Assembly (NCBI GenBank): GCA_039819545.1
Contig: JBCBRS010000001.1
Coordinates: forward strand, 124,001 to 188,000
Direction: 5' to 3'
DNA: 64,000 nt
Origin: CALLPQ01 sp039819545
GTDB lineage: Bacteria > Pseudomonadota > Alphaproteobacteria > Caulobacterales > Parvularculaceae
The notes beneath the pieces are model-generated. The model saw nothing but the letters and a program-made list of their open reading frames with translations. It was not told the DNA's origin and made no database searches. Within the stretch, counting starts at the first letter, position 1, and the number at the start of each line of letters is the position of its first letter. Position numbers and translations under genes: made by a program. Below, piece by piece: positions 1 to 8,075 of the stretch.

Positions 1-973
1 AAAAGCCGGTTGCAAGCCCTTTACGCCAGGTCACGTAATGATCGAGGCCCGTCTCAAGGCTGACTTTCGGTGCATATCCAAAGGCCGCCTTCGCTGCACT
101 GATATCGGCCCAGGTTTGGATCACGTCGCCCTTTTGCATACCGCGCATCTGTTTCACGGCGGTCAGCCCAAGCTTTTCTTCCAGCAAGGTCACAAGCCGC
201 ATGAGCGGTTCGGGGTGATCATTACCCAGATTAAAGATTTGATGATGAGAGCATTGCGCACTTGGAGGGTGATTGAGCGCGCTAAGGACGCCGTCTACGA
301 TATCGGCGATATAGGTAAAGTCGCGGGCCATTTTTCCATGATTGAAGATCTCAATCGGCTCCCCGCGCAGCATTTTTTCAGTAAAGATCCAGTATGCCAT
401 ATCCGGGCGGCCCCAGGGGCCATACACCGTAAAAAATCGCAGCCCCGTTGTGGGCATTTGGTAAAGATGGGCATAGGCGGAAGTCATCACCTCATCAGCC
501 TTCTTGGTCGCCCCATAAAGCGAGGCTGGTTTATCGGTTGGGTCGGTTTCTGCGAAAGGCGTTTTTGTATTTCGGCCGTATACCGATGATGATGATGCAT
601 AGACGAAATGATCCACCGCCCAGTGGCGCGCCAGTTCCATTAGGCTCAGATGCCCGGCAACATTGGCGGACACATAGTCAAAAGGGTGGTCGAGCGAATA
701 TCGCACACCGGCTTGCGCGGCGAGATGGATGATGTGATCTACCCGCATGTGCGCGCCAAGACGCTCTGCAAGACCAGCGTGGTCCGCAATATCGGCTTCC
801 ACGAATGAGAAGTCTTTGTGACGGGTCAGGTTTGCAAGCCGGGCGTGTTTCAATGCCGGATTATAATACGTGTTCAAATTATCGACGCCGATTACGCGCC
901 GACCTTGCGCTAGCAAGGCGTGCGACACGTGATAGCCGATAAAGCCGGCGGCCCCGGTGACAAGAACACTCAT
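1..973 (-). CDS. NAD-dependent epimerase/dehydratase, UDP-glucuronate 4-epimerase type (3' end off window)
   Basis: An extended short-chain dehydrogenase that would interconvert nucleotide sugars in the cytoplasm for polysaccharide synthesis. The N-terminus starts MSVLVTGAAGFIGYH, which holds the GxxGxxG NAD-binding loop, followed by the acidic end of beta-2 (GVDNLNTYYN). The active site is visible as YASSSSVYG and then Y-x-x-x-K in SLYGATKKADE. FFTVYGPWGRPDMAYW is typical of the UDP-glucuronate/UDP-galacturonate epimerase branch. About 324 residues are present out of a usual 330-340, so only the last few are lost over the left edge. Because the frame runs off the edge, the gene is easily missed. 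The family is secure; the exact sugar is inferred. Confidence 0.88.
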   Translation of the reverse strand, partial: MSVLVTGAAGFIGYHVSHALLAQGRRVIGVDNLNTYYNPALKHARLANLTRHKDFSFVEADIADHAGLAERLGAHMRVDHIIHLAAQAGVRYSLDHPFDYVSANVAGHLSLMELARHWAVDHFVYASSSSVYGRNTKTPFAETDPTDKPASLYGATKKADEVMTSAYAHLYQMPTTGLRFFTVYGPWGRPDMAYWIFTEKMLRGEPIEIFNHGKMARDFTYIADIVDGVLSALNHPPSAQCSHHQIFNLGNDHPEPLMRLVTLLEEKLGLTAVKQMRGMQKGDVIQTWADISAAKAAFGYAPKVSLETGLDHYVTWRKGLATGF

Positions 974-1084
974 GCGCGCGTTCTATAACAAAGCGCGGGG
1001 AAATTGAATCGCGAATTGTCTCAGGACGCGGTTGTTTGGGCACGCTGGCAAACACCTTTGGCGTGAAGCCATTTGCGCAGGTCC

Positions 1085-2491
1085 TCAGTCCGCACTTTTG
1101 ACGGCAATGGGGACCGGTATGTCGGTGGGCGTCGCCACTGGCGGTTCAGTGCCGGCTGTCAGTCTCTCATCATAGAGCCCGGCGGGCAGGGCGCTTCGAC
1201 GGCGGACCATATAGACGGTCACGGCCAGCATCATGAGCCCAATCGCTAAAAAGGCATGTTCGGCCCTCACCGCATCAACCTCGGTAATGTTGAGAACAGA
1301 AAGAGAGCCAAGAAAAGCGGCGATGGCATACAGCATGTTGCCCACTGCCAGGATGCGGGCCCGGCGATCATCGGGTGCGCGGCGTTGTACCGCCGCTTGC
1401 ATGGGCGCCAGAAAAATTCCCATGAACAAGGAGGTCAGGCCAAGAAGCACACCAAGACTTATCCCGCGCGGGCTCGAGAATAAAGTGGCCGCGTTAACGG
1501 CCACAAGAGCCTCGCCCGCGAAATCTGGCCCAACAGATGGCTCAAAGCCAAGCGAGCAGAAATAAACCCCAAAGACACACAGCGCGGCGAGGCCCACGCC
1601 AAGGGTGGCATAGCCGAGCCCGCTGCGCCCTTTGCTCAGGGCCGCTGCGGTCAGAGCGCCAATCAACGCGCCAACGGCGAAAATCAGCATAATGATGGTG
1701 GTCACCGTCTCATCAGCGCCCAGCGTATCGCGGCAATAAATCGGCAAGAGGATCGTTACGCAGGTTGATATAAAATAAAACAACGTGATTCCCAGAAGTG
1801 GGCGAATGACACTGGCCTCACCAAAGGTAAATCGGAACATCGCAATCGTTGGCGGTAACCCGCGCCAGTCGATCTTGAGGTCGGGGTTTGTGCCTGGGCG
1901 CGGCGGGGCAAACCGCACCGCGATAACCCCGGCCAGCGCGAAGCCCACGAGGGTGACAGCGGCGATCCGCGCGCCGTCAGGTTTAAGCCCAATGAGATAC
2001 CCACCGATGCCAAGCCCCAGAAGGATGCAGCCATAAAGACCGGCGTTACAAAGGCCGTTACCGCGGATTAACTCATCTGTAGACAGATATTTCGGCATGG
2101 CCGCCTGCCGCACCGGATTAAAAAGCGCCGATTGCAATCCCATCCCGAACAAGGCCGCCACCGTAAACCAACCTTCACCCGTAATGAGCCCAAAGGCAGC
2201 GACAATCATCAACGCGAGTTCCGCCAGTTTGGTACGGCGGAACATCATGGCGGTTTCAAACTTCTCCGCCATTTGTCCGCCATACATGGAACCGAGCAGC
2301 ATCGCGATGGGGAACAGCGCCCCGATGAGCGGCAGGGCTGCATCGCCCACATCAAATCCGCGCAGGCTTATGGCGCCAAAGGGCACGCCAATCAGCAGAA
2401 TTTGGCGGTTCATATTATCAGCGAGCGCGCCAAAGGACTGGCCAATCCACATGGGTAGGAAGCGGCGCTGAAAGAAAAGCGGTGTTTTCAT
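1085..2491 (-). CDS. MFS transporter, LplT-like
   Basis: A major facilitator superfamily permease of 468 residues with about twelve hydrophobic segments, acting in the inner membrane. The N-terminus (QRRFLPMWIGQSFGALADN) resembles the lysophospholipid transporter LplT and related flippases. Its start codon overlaps the stop of the acyltransferase gene by 4 bases, so the two are translationally coupled. In E. coli, LplT is coupled to the acyltransferase Aas, which imports and re-acylates lysophospholipids. The same pairing here suggests phospholipid repair or remodelling, but the substrate is inferred from context only. It is the last gene of a TetR-PlsC-MFS operon. Confidence 0.8.
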   Translation of the reverse strand: MKTPLFFQRRFLPMWIGQSFGALADNMNRQILLIGVPFGAISLRGFDVGDAALPLIGALFPIAMLLGSMYGGQMAEKFETAMMFRRTKLAELALMIVAAFGLITGEGWFTVAALFGMGLQSALFNPVRQAAMPKYLSTDELIRGNGLCNAGLYGCILLGLGIGGYLIGLKPDGARIAAVTLVGFALAGVIAVRFAPPRPGTNPDLKIDWRGLPPTIAMFRFTFGEASVIRPLLGITLFYFISTCVTILLPIYCRDTLGADETVTTIIMLIFAVGALIGALTAAALSKGRSGLGYATLGVGLAALCVFGVYFCSLGFEPSVGPDFAGEALVAVNAATLFSSPRGISLGVLLGLTSLFMGIFLAPMQAAVQRRAPDDRRARILAVGNMLYAIAAFLGSLSVLNITEVDAVRAEHAFLAIGLMMLAVTVYMVRRRSALPAGLYDERLTAGTEPPVATPTDIPVPIAVKSAD

Positions 2492-3333
2492 CGGACTTCT
2501 GTCTCCCGCAGGGCGCGGGGGTTGGAAGGAAGCGGGGTCGTGCTTTGGGCAGAGGCCGCCTCGCCAGCGTGGCTTTCATCTTCCTCCGCCTCTTGAAGAC
2601 GGTTTTCAGGGATCGGGAAGACCGCCGGCAAAAGCGCAAGAGAGGCGCCCTCAATTCGCGTTTCGAGGATATTCATAAAGGCAGCCTTATCGAGACCGGG
2701 GGCAATCGGGTCCAGGAACGAAACCGTCGCCGTGCCGGGCGTCAGGCGCCAACTTTGCTGCGGCCAGAACAGACCGAGATTGGTGGCAACGGGCACCACC
2801 GGTTTGTCATAGGCTTTATACATATGAAAAACGCCCTTGCGATAACGGTGGTGCATGCCAACGCGGCTCAAATGTCCTTCGGGATAAATCAGGATACGGC
2901 GGTTCTGACGTCGCGCAATGCTTAGCTCCTCATCAACCAGCTTGGCACGCGCATAGGCACCGCCGCAATTATCCACAACAATCGCCCCCATCTTGCGCAG
3001 GATCGTCCCCAAAAGGGGCATCCGCTCCAGATGGTCACCGGTGACGAATGCCAGATCAAAAAACTGGGAAAACATCGCGATACCGTCCCCCCAGCTTTGA
3101 TGTTTGGCGGCAATAATCAGTGGACCACTGGGAATGTTTTCCCGGCCTTCAAATTTGATCCGTATACCTGCAAAAAGACGCAGCCAGATCAGCATGGTTT
3201 GGGTATAAAGGCGTATCCAGACCATCATAGGACGACGCGTGGGCAAGATGACGAGCAGCATCGCGCATAGGGCGAAGAAAACCGACGTGATCCAATAGGC
3301 CGTCTGAAAGCTGATCGTGCGAAGTGTGGTCAT
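2488..3333 (-). CDS. 1-acyl-glycerol-3-phosphate acyltransferase (PlsC family)
   Basis: A membrane-associated acyltransferase that moves an acyl chain onto a lysophospholipid or lysophosphatidate. The catalytic HX4D motif reads HQSWGD and the acceptor-binding motif is YPEGHLSRVG, a variant of the usual FPEGTRS. There is a hydrophobic N-terminal segment (about residues 10-35). At 281 residues the length is normal for the family. It overlaps the upstream TetR gene and the downstream MFS gene by 4 bases each, giving a tight three-gene operon. The changed third motif (GHLS for GTRS) may reflect a substrate other than the standard lysophosphatidate; a housekeeping PlsC may lie elsewhere. Confidence 0.85.
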   Translation of the reverse strand: MTTLRTISFQTAYWITSVFFALCAMLLVILPTRRPMMVWIRLYTQTMLIWLRLFAGIRIKFEGRENIPSGPLIIAAKHQSWGDGIAMFSQFFDLAFVTGDHLERMPLLGTILRKMGAIVVDNCGGAYARAKLVDEELSIARRQNRRILIYPEGHLSRVGMHHRYRKGVFHMYKAYDKPVVPVATNLGLFWPQQSWRLTPGTATVSFLDPIAPGLDKAAFMNILETRIEGASLALLPAVFPIPENRLQEAEEDESHAGEAASAQSTTPLPSNPRALRETEVR

Positions 3334-3986
3334 GACTGCGCGCCGCCCGGGTGGCTGGCACCGCGATGGTCCTGCAAAATAGCAAGAACGCCCTTCTTAA
3401 TGGCCGGGCTATACGATTGAAGGGTGCCGGTCAGGCGGCCAAAGGCTTTGTGTAAAGCCGGCTGAAGCACCGTCCCGAGGACCATCGCTGCGAGAAGCGT
3501 TACCTCGCCGTCCGGTAACTCACCCTCGTCAATGGCAGCCTGCAAAATACCCTCCGTTGCGGCAACCGGATTGTCCACAGATCGGTCTTCAGTCAGAAAG
3601 CGGTGGGTGTTTAGCAAATGATAGGAGAACAGGACCCAGTCATCATCCGCGCACTGCGCATAAGCGGCGACAAGATTGCTGGCTTTTTCTTCCAACGATG
3701 TGGGGCGTACACCAATGTCACGCACCAGCCCCCCAAGCTGAGCATGGATCGCGAAAAACATGTCGGCGGCCAGATCATTTTTTGATTTGGCATAGCGGTA
3801 TAAAAGACCCTCCGACAGCCCGGCCGCGGCGGCAATTTCCTTCGTTGTGACCTGTTCAATGGAGCGCTCGGTAAAAAGGGTCAGCGCTGCCCGCTCAAAC
3901 CGGGCTTTGGATGAGCCATCCGCCGCCGTTACCCCGCGGGCCCGGTTATTGGCGGTATGGCGGGTCTGTGATGACGCGGCGCTCAC
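3330..3986 (-). CDS. TetR/AcrR family transcriptional regulator
   Basis: A 218-residue TetR-type repressor. The N-terminal DNA-binding domain is clear: ERAALTLFTERSIEQVTTKE and then IAAAAGLSEGLLYRYAKSK, which carries the helix-turn-helix and the characteristic Y-x-Y/F-K ending. The C-terminal ligand domain is not recognisable beyond the family fold. Translation starts at a GTG. It is the first gene of an operon with the acyltransferase and transporter, so it probably represses its own operon. A perfect 14-base palindrome lies about 70 bases upstream and is a good operator candidate. The inducer is unknown; a lipid or fatty acid would fit the neighbours. Confidence 0.87.
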   Translation of the reverse strand: MSAASSQTRHTANNRARGVTAADGSSKARFERAALTLFTERSIEQVTTKEIAAAAGLSEGLLYRYAKSKNDLAADMFFAIHAQLGGLVRDIGVRPTSLEEKASNLVAAYAQCADDDWVLFSYHLLNTHRFLTEDRSVDNPVAATEGILQAAIDEGELPDGEVTLLAAMVLGTVLQPALHKAFGRLTGTLQSYSPAIKKGVLAILQDHRGASHPGGAQS

Positions 3987-4600
3987 GGTTGGTGCTTTCC
4001 TCGGTTTGGTTAGTTATCCCTGTTGATACTGGCTTAGCACAGTGTAACACCAGTGTCAAGTGAGCGCTCACTCATTCGAGGGGTAGGGGTGCGGCGACGC
4101 CGGGGCAGGGCGGGGATGCTGTGGGTTGTGATGGTCTCGTCGGTCACGGGCTCACTGGCTCGACAGGCGCTCATAAGGCGGGTCGCATCGGGGGAGACCA
4201 TAAAAAGGGTGTGGCCAGTATTTTCCACTGTGCCAATCGTATGGCTTTGCAGGCGCCAGGTGGCTTCGCGATGATTCGAAGGATAGGGCTGCCCGTTGAA
4301 AGCTCCGCTTAGCACATGCGGGGGGATCGGGTAACGCGGCGTGCAGCACATTCTCGCTGGCATGACCCTAACGGCGCGTGAGAGGACGTTGCCTGCGCAG
4401 TTCCTCTCTGCACAGTTCCTCCCCGTATAGGTCCTCCGTGTGCGTCGCTCGTGTAGCGTTAGCGCCATCGAGGCGCTCCGCCCTGTGCGCGAGCCAGCCG
4501 GTGCCGGGTGTCTTGATTTAGAGGGTGGTGACACCGGCTCCTGCCGGTCAGCTACCGCATTTTGTCTAAGGTGCGCGGTGCGTTGGAGCGCAAGCTCAAC
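3987..4600. other. Intergenic region with no convincing gene
   Basis: This 614-base gap between the TetR operon and phoB contains the TetR palindrome at 4059-4072 and a short hairpin (ACCGGC-TCCT-GCCGGT, 4533-4548). A 166-codon open frame on the minus strand is rich in Arg, Pro, Thr and Ser, matches no family I know, and is probably spurious. No RNA gene was recognised. Confidence 0.5.
4059..4072. promoter_or_regulatory. 14-bp perfect palindrome, probable TetR operator
   Basis: AGTGAGCGCTCACT is its own reverse complement and lies 72-86 bases upstream of the TetR start. TGAGC/GCTCA half-sites are common in TetR-family operators. Related AGTGT and GTGTAACAC elements directly flank it on the gene-proximal side. 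Its role as the operator is inferred from position and symmetry. Confidence 0.5.
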
Positions 4601-4622
4601 CTAAGCAGCCTGCTCCAACGCA
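4579..4622. terminator. 11-bp inverted repeat spanning the phoB stop codon
   Basis: TGCGTTGGAGC (4579-4589) and its exact complement GCTCCAACGCA (4612-4622) flank the phoB stop at 4601-4603. They could form an mRNA hairpin with a 22-base loop at the end of phoB. There is no clear T-tract after it on the minus strand, so a classical intrinsic terminator is not assured; mRNA 3' end protection is an alternative. Confidence 0.35.
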
Positions 4623-5293
4623 TACCCGGCGGAGCGGACAGTGCGAATTGGATCGCCCTGATCAAATTTGTTCAGTGCCTTGCGCAAGCGACCGATATGA
4701 ACATCAACGGTCCGTACCTCAACAAAAACGTCCGAACCCCATACCGCATTCAAGAGTTGCTCGCGGGAGAAAACGCGGCCCGGATGTTGGATTAAATGTT
4801 CGAGCAGACGAAACTCGGTAGGACCCAGATGGATTTCTTTTTCCGCGCGTTTGACGCGGTGGGACGTGCGGTCGAGCGTGATATCACCGTGCATCACCGT
4901 ATCCTGAACAAGACCGGGGCGGATACGGCGCAGGACAGCGCGGGCGCGGGCGATCAGTTCAGCGGTGGAAAAGGGTTTGGTCAGATAATCATCAGCACCC
5001 GTTTCAAGCCCGCGAACCCGGTCACTTTCTTCGGCCCGGGCCGTTAGCATGATCACGGGGATATTTTGCGTTTCAGATTTCGCGCGCAGGCGCCGACAAA
5101 CCTCGATGCCAGAGACATTGGGCAGCATCCAATCCAGGATCACAAGGTCGGGCTGCTCTTCCTTGATCGCGAAAAGCGCCTCTTCCCCGTCGCGGGCGAG
5201 GGTTACTTTGAACCCTTCCTTACCCAGATTATAATCAAGCAGGGTGGCGAGCGCTTCCTCGTCTTCCACCACTAGAATATGTGTACGGACCAT
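4601..5293 (-). CDS. phoB: Phosphate regulon response regulator PhoB
   Basis: An OmpR/PhoB-class response regulator of 230 residues that activates phosphate-starvation genes. The receiver domain (about 1-120) shows the acidic pocket VVEDEEAL, the phospho-acceptor Asp in LVILDWMLPNVSG, and the conserved Lys in DYLTKPFS. The C-terminal winged-helix domain contains LGPTEFRLLEHLIQHPGRVFSREQLLNAVWG and VDVHIGRLRKALN, close to classical PhoB. The gene follows phoU by 45 bases on the same strand, with phoR further upstream. Partners are the PhoR kinase and the PhoU modulator. An inverted repeat straddles its stop codon. Confidence 0.95.
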   Translation of the reverse strand: MVRTHILVVEDEEALATLLDYNLGKEGFKVTLARDGEEALFAIKEEQPDLVILDWMLPNVSGIEVCRRLRAKSETQNIPVIMLTARAEESDRVRGLETGADDYLTKPFSTAELIARARAVLRRIRPGLVQDTVMHGDITLDRTSHRVKRAEKEIHLGPTEFRLLEHLIQHPGRVFSREQLLNAVWGSDVFVEVRTVDVHIGRLRKALNKFDQGDPIRTVRSAGYALEQAA

Positions 5294-5338
5294 AATGCGA
5301 TTCCTTGGCGAGGGGTGCGGTCTCTTCGTCAGGGCGGC

Positions 5339-6061
5339 TTAGGATACTGGCGGACGCGGGCCAGGAACAAGCGTCGGATTTTCCGGTTTCGAGGCGGGCG
5401 GTACCGCGCTCAACGCTTCCCCGGTCACCAAGAAATGCAACGCTTCGGCAATATTCGTGGCGTGGTCCGCAACCCGCTCAAAATTTTTCGCGATGAACAT
5501 CAAATGGGTTGAGCTCTTTACCCGGTTGGTATCTTCGCTCATGGCGCCCATGATCTGCCGAAAAACCGAATGGTAGAGTTCATCAACTTCATTATCGCCA
5601 ATCCAGACAGCCCGCGCTGCCGTCAAATCGCGCGAGGTATAGGCGTTCAAAACGTCGGAGAGTTGCTGCAAGCAGATGCGGCCCATGCGGGTTACGCCAG
5701 TATGGGGCAGGCCGGGGCCGTCCCGGCTGATGATCACGGTTCGACGGGCCACATTTCGGGTCAGATCACCAACCCGCTCAAGGTCTGCGGCGATTTTCAC
5801 CATCGTCATCACTTCGCGGATCAGGGGTGACGGGAGGGCATGCGCCTCCAAAAGACCATAGACACCGAACTCAATGGAGTGGTGAAATTGGTCAACGCGC
5901 TTATCTGCATCGATGATGTCTTCGGCGCTGGTCACGTCGCAGCGTTCAAACGACGCGATCACGTCAGCCAAATTCGTTTCAACCATGGCTGCCATCTGGG
6001 CAAGCTCAATCTCAAGCCGGTTGAAATCCAGCGGTTTTTGTGTGGGGCGCGAAAACGCCAT
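5339..6061 (-). CDS. phoU: Phosphate signalling protein PhoU
   Basis: A cytoplasmic protein made of two three-helix PhoU repeats that links the Pst transporter to PhoR and damps PhoB activation when phosphate is plentiful. The repeats show the typical metal-cluster helices, for example ADKRVDQFHHSIEFGVYGLL in the first half and VWIGDNEVDELYHSVFRQI in the second. FIAKNFERVADHATNIAEAL near the C-terminus is highly characteristic. I start at the ATG (240 residues), which has an AACGGGA element upstream; the frame can be extended to a TTG six codons earlier. It lies directly upstream of phoB. The pst genes that normally sit beside it are absent here. Confidence 0.93.
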   Translation of the reverse strand: MAFSRPTQKPLDFNRLEIELAQMAAMVETNLADVIASFERCDVTSAEDIIDADKRVDQFHHSIEFGVYGLLEAHALPSPLIREVMTMVKIAADLERVGDLTRNVARRTVIISRDGPGLPHTGVTRMGRICLQQLSDVLNAYTSRDLTAARAVWIGDNEVDELYHSVFRQIMGAMSEDTNRVKSSTHLMFIAKNFERVADHATNIAEALHFLVTGEALSAVPPASKPENPTLVPGPRPPVS

Positions 6062-6593
6062 AATTTTATCCCGTTCCAAGGATGTGCTTTTGGTATCGGT
6101 AGATGCCGGGTCTTCTCGTCGTTCTGCCGGTGTTTTGTGACAAATTCTTTGCCGTCAAAGGGTTAAGCACAAAGCGCCGCGTCTCAAGGCGAGTATTATG
6201 GCGCAATTAGTGCGCAAAATAAAGATATTTCGGTATCTGCGCCCAAGGGATTGGCCGAGGGGCCAATCAGGCACGGCCGGCGCGTGGAACTTTGCGACCC
6301 GGTCACGGCGTTGTGAAGGTGGTAACCGGCTGAGCAAAAGCGGCTCGCGCGTGACACCGCGCCTATGATAACAGGTGATGTCCGCCGAGAAGGACAACTG
6401 TCCGTGAGAATAGGTTTATCCCCAACGGCAGGAAATAGTTTGTCGCGACAACGAGGGCGCCAACACCAAAGACCAGCGCCGTCACCCTGTCGAAAATGGT
6501 GACGTGGTTACGCGGTCGTTTGTTTGGTGTCCTCTGCCATAAGCAGCGTTTTGGACATTTTGATTAACACGGCGTGGGTAAGATTTACCCCTT
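6062..6593. other. phoR-phoU intergenic region without an intact gene
   Basis: This 532-base gap occupies the place where pstSCAB is often found between phoR and phoU. I see no Pst remnant. It holds a possible frameshifted small membrane-protein gene (6363-6558, listed separately) and one TTATCCCCA sequence (6416-6424), one base from the DnaA-box consensus. Confidence 0.5.
6363..6558 (-). pseudogene. Possible small membrane protein with a frameshift
   Basis: On the minus strand, about 40 bases after phoR, an ATG opens MSKTLLMAEDTKQTTA and then stops. The next frame continues as an open, strongly hydrophobic sequence (VTALVFGVGALVVATNYFLP, then a short tail ending GGHHLLS) that has no good start codon of its own. 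A single-base shift near the CAAACAAACGACC run would join the two into a protein of about 65 residues with one membrane helix. I recognise no family. It may be a decayed gene, a sequencing error, or chance. Confidence 0.25.
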
Positions 6594-8051
6594 TTAATCC
6601 ATCCGGTAACGGGCTGCCTTCTCCGGACTTGTGGCCAGCAGATAACAGGTAAAGGCGGTACCCATGGCAAGGCGCGATTCAATCTGAAGACCGCCTTTGT
6701 GGCGGGTCATGATGTGTTTGACGATCGCCAGACCAAGACCCGTGCCCCCAGTATTGCGGCTGCGTTCCACATTTACACGGTAAAACCGCTCGGTCAGCCG
6801 GGGAAGGTCGCCGCGCTCAATACCGGGGCCATAGTCACGCACCTGCAGAAAGGTCAGCTCACTGATGTTGACGCCTAGCCGAGCGGCTACCTGCGCCGCT
6901 GAATCGCCGGCGCGTTGAAATGCCTTTTCATCTTCGCCAATCATCGGGGCTTCGCCGCGCCCCACCCGGATCAGGATTTGCGCTGGCTCGCCGCCATATT
7001 TTATTGCGTTTTGTACAAGATTTTGTGCGGCCTGAACAATCTCGTCGCGATCCCCGGCGGCGAGCATGGGGGTCTCTTCGACTTTGGTCAATTCCACAAT
7101 CGCTTCGGATTTTTCGATCAGCGGGCGAAGGCCCTCAACAACTTCGTCGGCTACCTCGGCCAAATCGACGACGCCATCCGGTGTAATGTGCTCATTCAAT
7201 TCAATGCGCGACAGGGACATCAGATCGGTCACCAGTCGTTGCATACGCACAGCCTGCTTCTGCATGATTTTGAGAAATTTCTTTTGCGCGTCCGGGTCAT
7301 CTTTCGCCGGGCCACGCATGGTCTCAATAAAGCCGATAAGGGAGGCAAGCGGGGTGCGCAATTCGTGACTGGCGCTGGCGATGAAGTCCACGCGCATTTG
7401 TTCAACGCGGCGCTCGCTCGTCATATCACGGACAAAAAGTAGAATTCTATCGGTGCTGCTGCCGCCTTCATCAAGGGGCGCCACATAGGCGCGGCAAAAC
7501 CGTTTCACGGACCCTGCGGTAGCAAAATCGACCGTATACGGCTTATTATCCTGAGCAACTTTCTCCACGGCCTCAAAAACGGCCGCCGCCCGAAGCACTG
7601 AGGCAAGGTGGCGACCTTCCGCATCCTGGCGATGGATGAAGCTGTCGGCCGCCGGGTTCGTGCTGTCAATAACGCCATCTTTGTGCAGAATAAAAAGAGG
7701 TTCCGGCAGGATTTGCGCCACTTGGCGCGCAAGACGCAAGGCAGACAGCTCATTTTCTTGCCGTCCGATCCGTGCTTCGATCAATTCCTGTGTACTTTTT
7801 GCCCAGATGCGCCCTGATGACAGGCGATACCAGAGCACCAGCGCAGCCACAAACGCGCCTTCGATAAGAATAAAATACTGCCAGTTGATGACACCACGCA
7901 GGAGAAGAACGAGGGCGATCCCCACACTGATCGATCCCATCCACAAAAAATCCTGCAGCCGCACCCGGTCGGCGGTGCCGCGAATAGTGGAGACAAGCGA
8001 GCGAAGATCATCATCGCTGCTTGTGGGGGGGCGCTTTGGCGGTGTTGTCAT
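6594..8051 (-). CDS. phoR: Phosphate regulon sensor histidine kinase PhoR
   Basis: A 485-residue inner-membrane sensor kinase that phosphorylates PhoB. Two membrane helices lie near residues 30-70. A PAS-like region follows (PLFILHKDGVIDSTNPAA). The HisKA domain has the phospho-accepting His in FIASASHELRTPLASLIGF. The HATPase domain shows the N box (LVQNAIKYGG), the G1 box DYGPGIERGDL and GGTGLGLAIVKHIM. There is a 40-45 residue insertion (around EAPMIGEDEKAFQ and GVNISELTFLQ) between the N box and G1 that is longer than in the E. coli protein. It is separated from phoU by about 530 bases, so it may have its own promoter. Identity as PhoR rests on the PhoU/PhoB neighbours plus this domain order. 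Confidence 0.9.
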   Translation of the reverse strand: MTTPPKRPPTSSDDDLRSLVSTIRGTADRVRLQDFLWMGSISVGIALVLLLRGVINWQYFILIEGAFVAALVLWYRLSSGRIWAKSTQELIEARIGRQENELSALRLARQVAQILPEPLFILHKDGVIDSTNPAADSFIHRQDAEGRHLASVLRAAAVFEAVEKVAQDNKPYTVDFATAGSVKRFCRAYVAPLDEGGSSTDRILLFVRDMTSERRVEQMRVDFIASASHELRTPLASLIGFIETMRGPAKDDPDAQKKFLKIMQKQAVRMQRLVTDLMSLSRIELNEHITPDGVVDLAEVADEVVEGLRPLIEKSEAIVELTKVEETPMLAAGDRDEIVQAAQNLVQNAIKYGGEPAQILIRVGRGEAPMIGEDEKAFQRAGDSAAQVAARLGVNISELTFLQVRDYGPGIERGDLPRLTERFYRVNVERSRNTGGTGLGLAIVKHIMTRHKGGLQIESRLAMGTAFTCYLLATSPEKAARYRMD

Positions 8052-8075
8052 CGTCGTCTCAGGCTCGCCAGCGCC

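Noticed and set aside
38..732. Plus-strand open frames at the left edge
   Set aside because: They are antisense to the epimerase gene, whose minus-strand translation shows clear family motifs.
4034..4534. Minus-strand open frame of 166 codons between tetR and phoB
   Set aside because: Arg/Thr/Pro/Ser-rich sequence without recognisable motif; it also covers the TetR palindrome. Probably chance.
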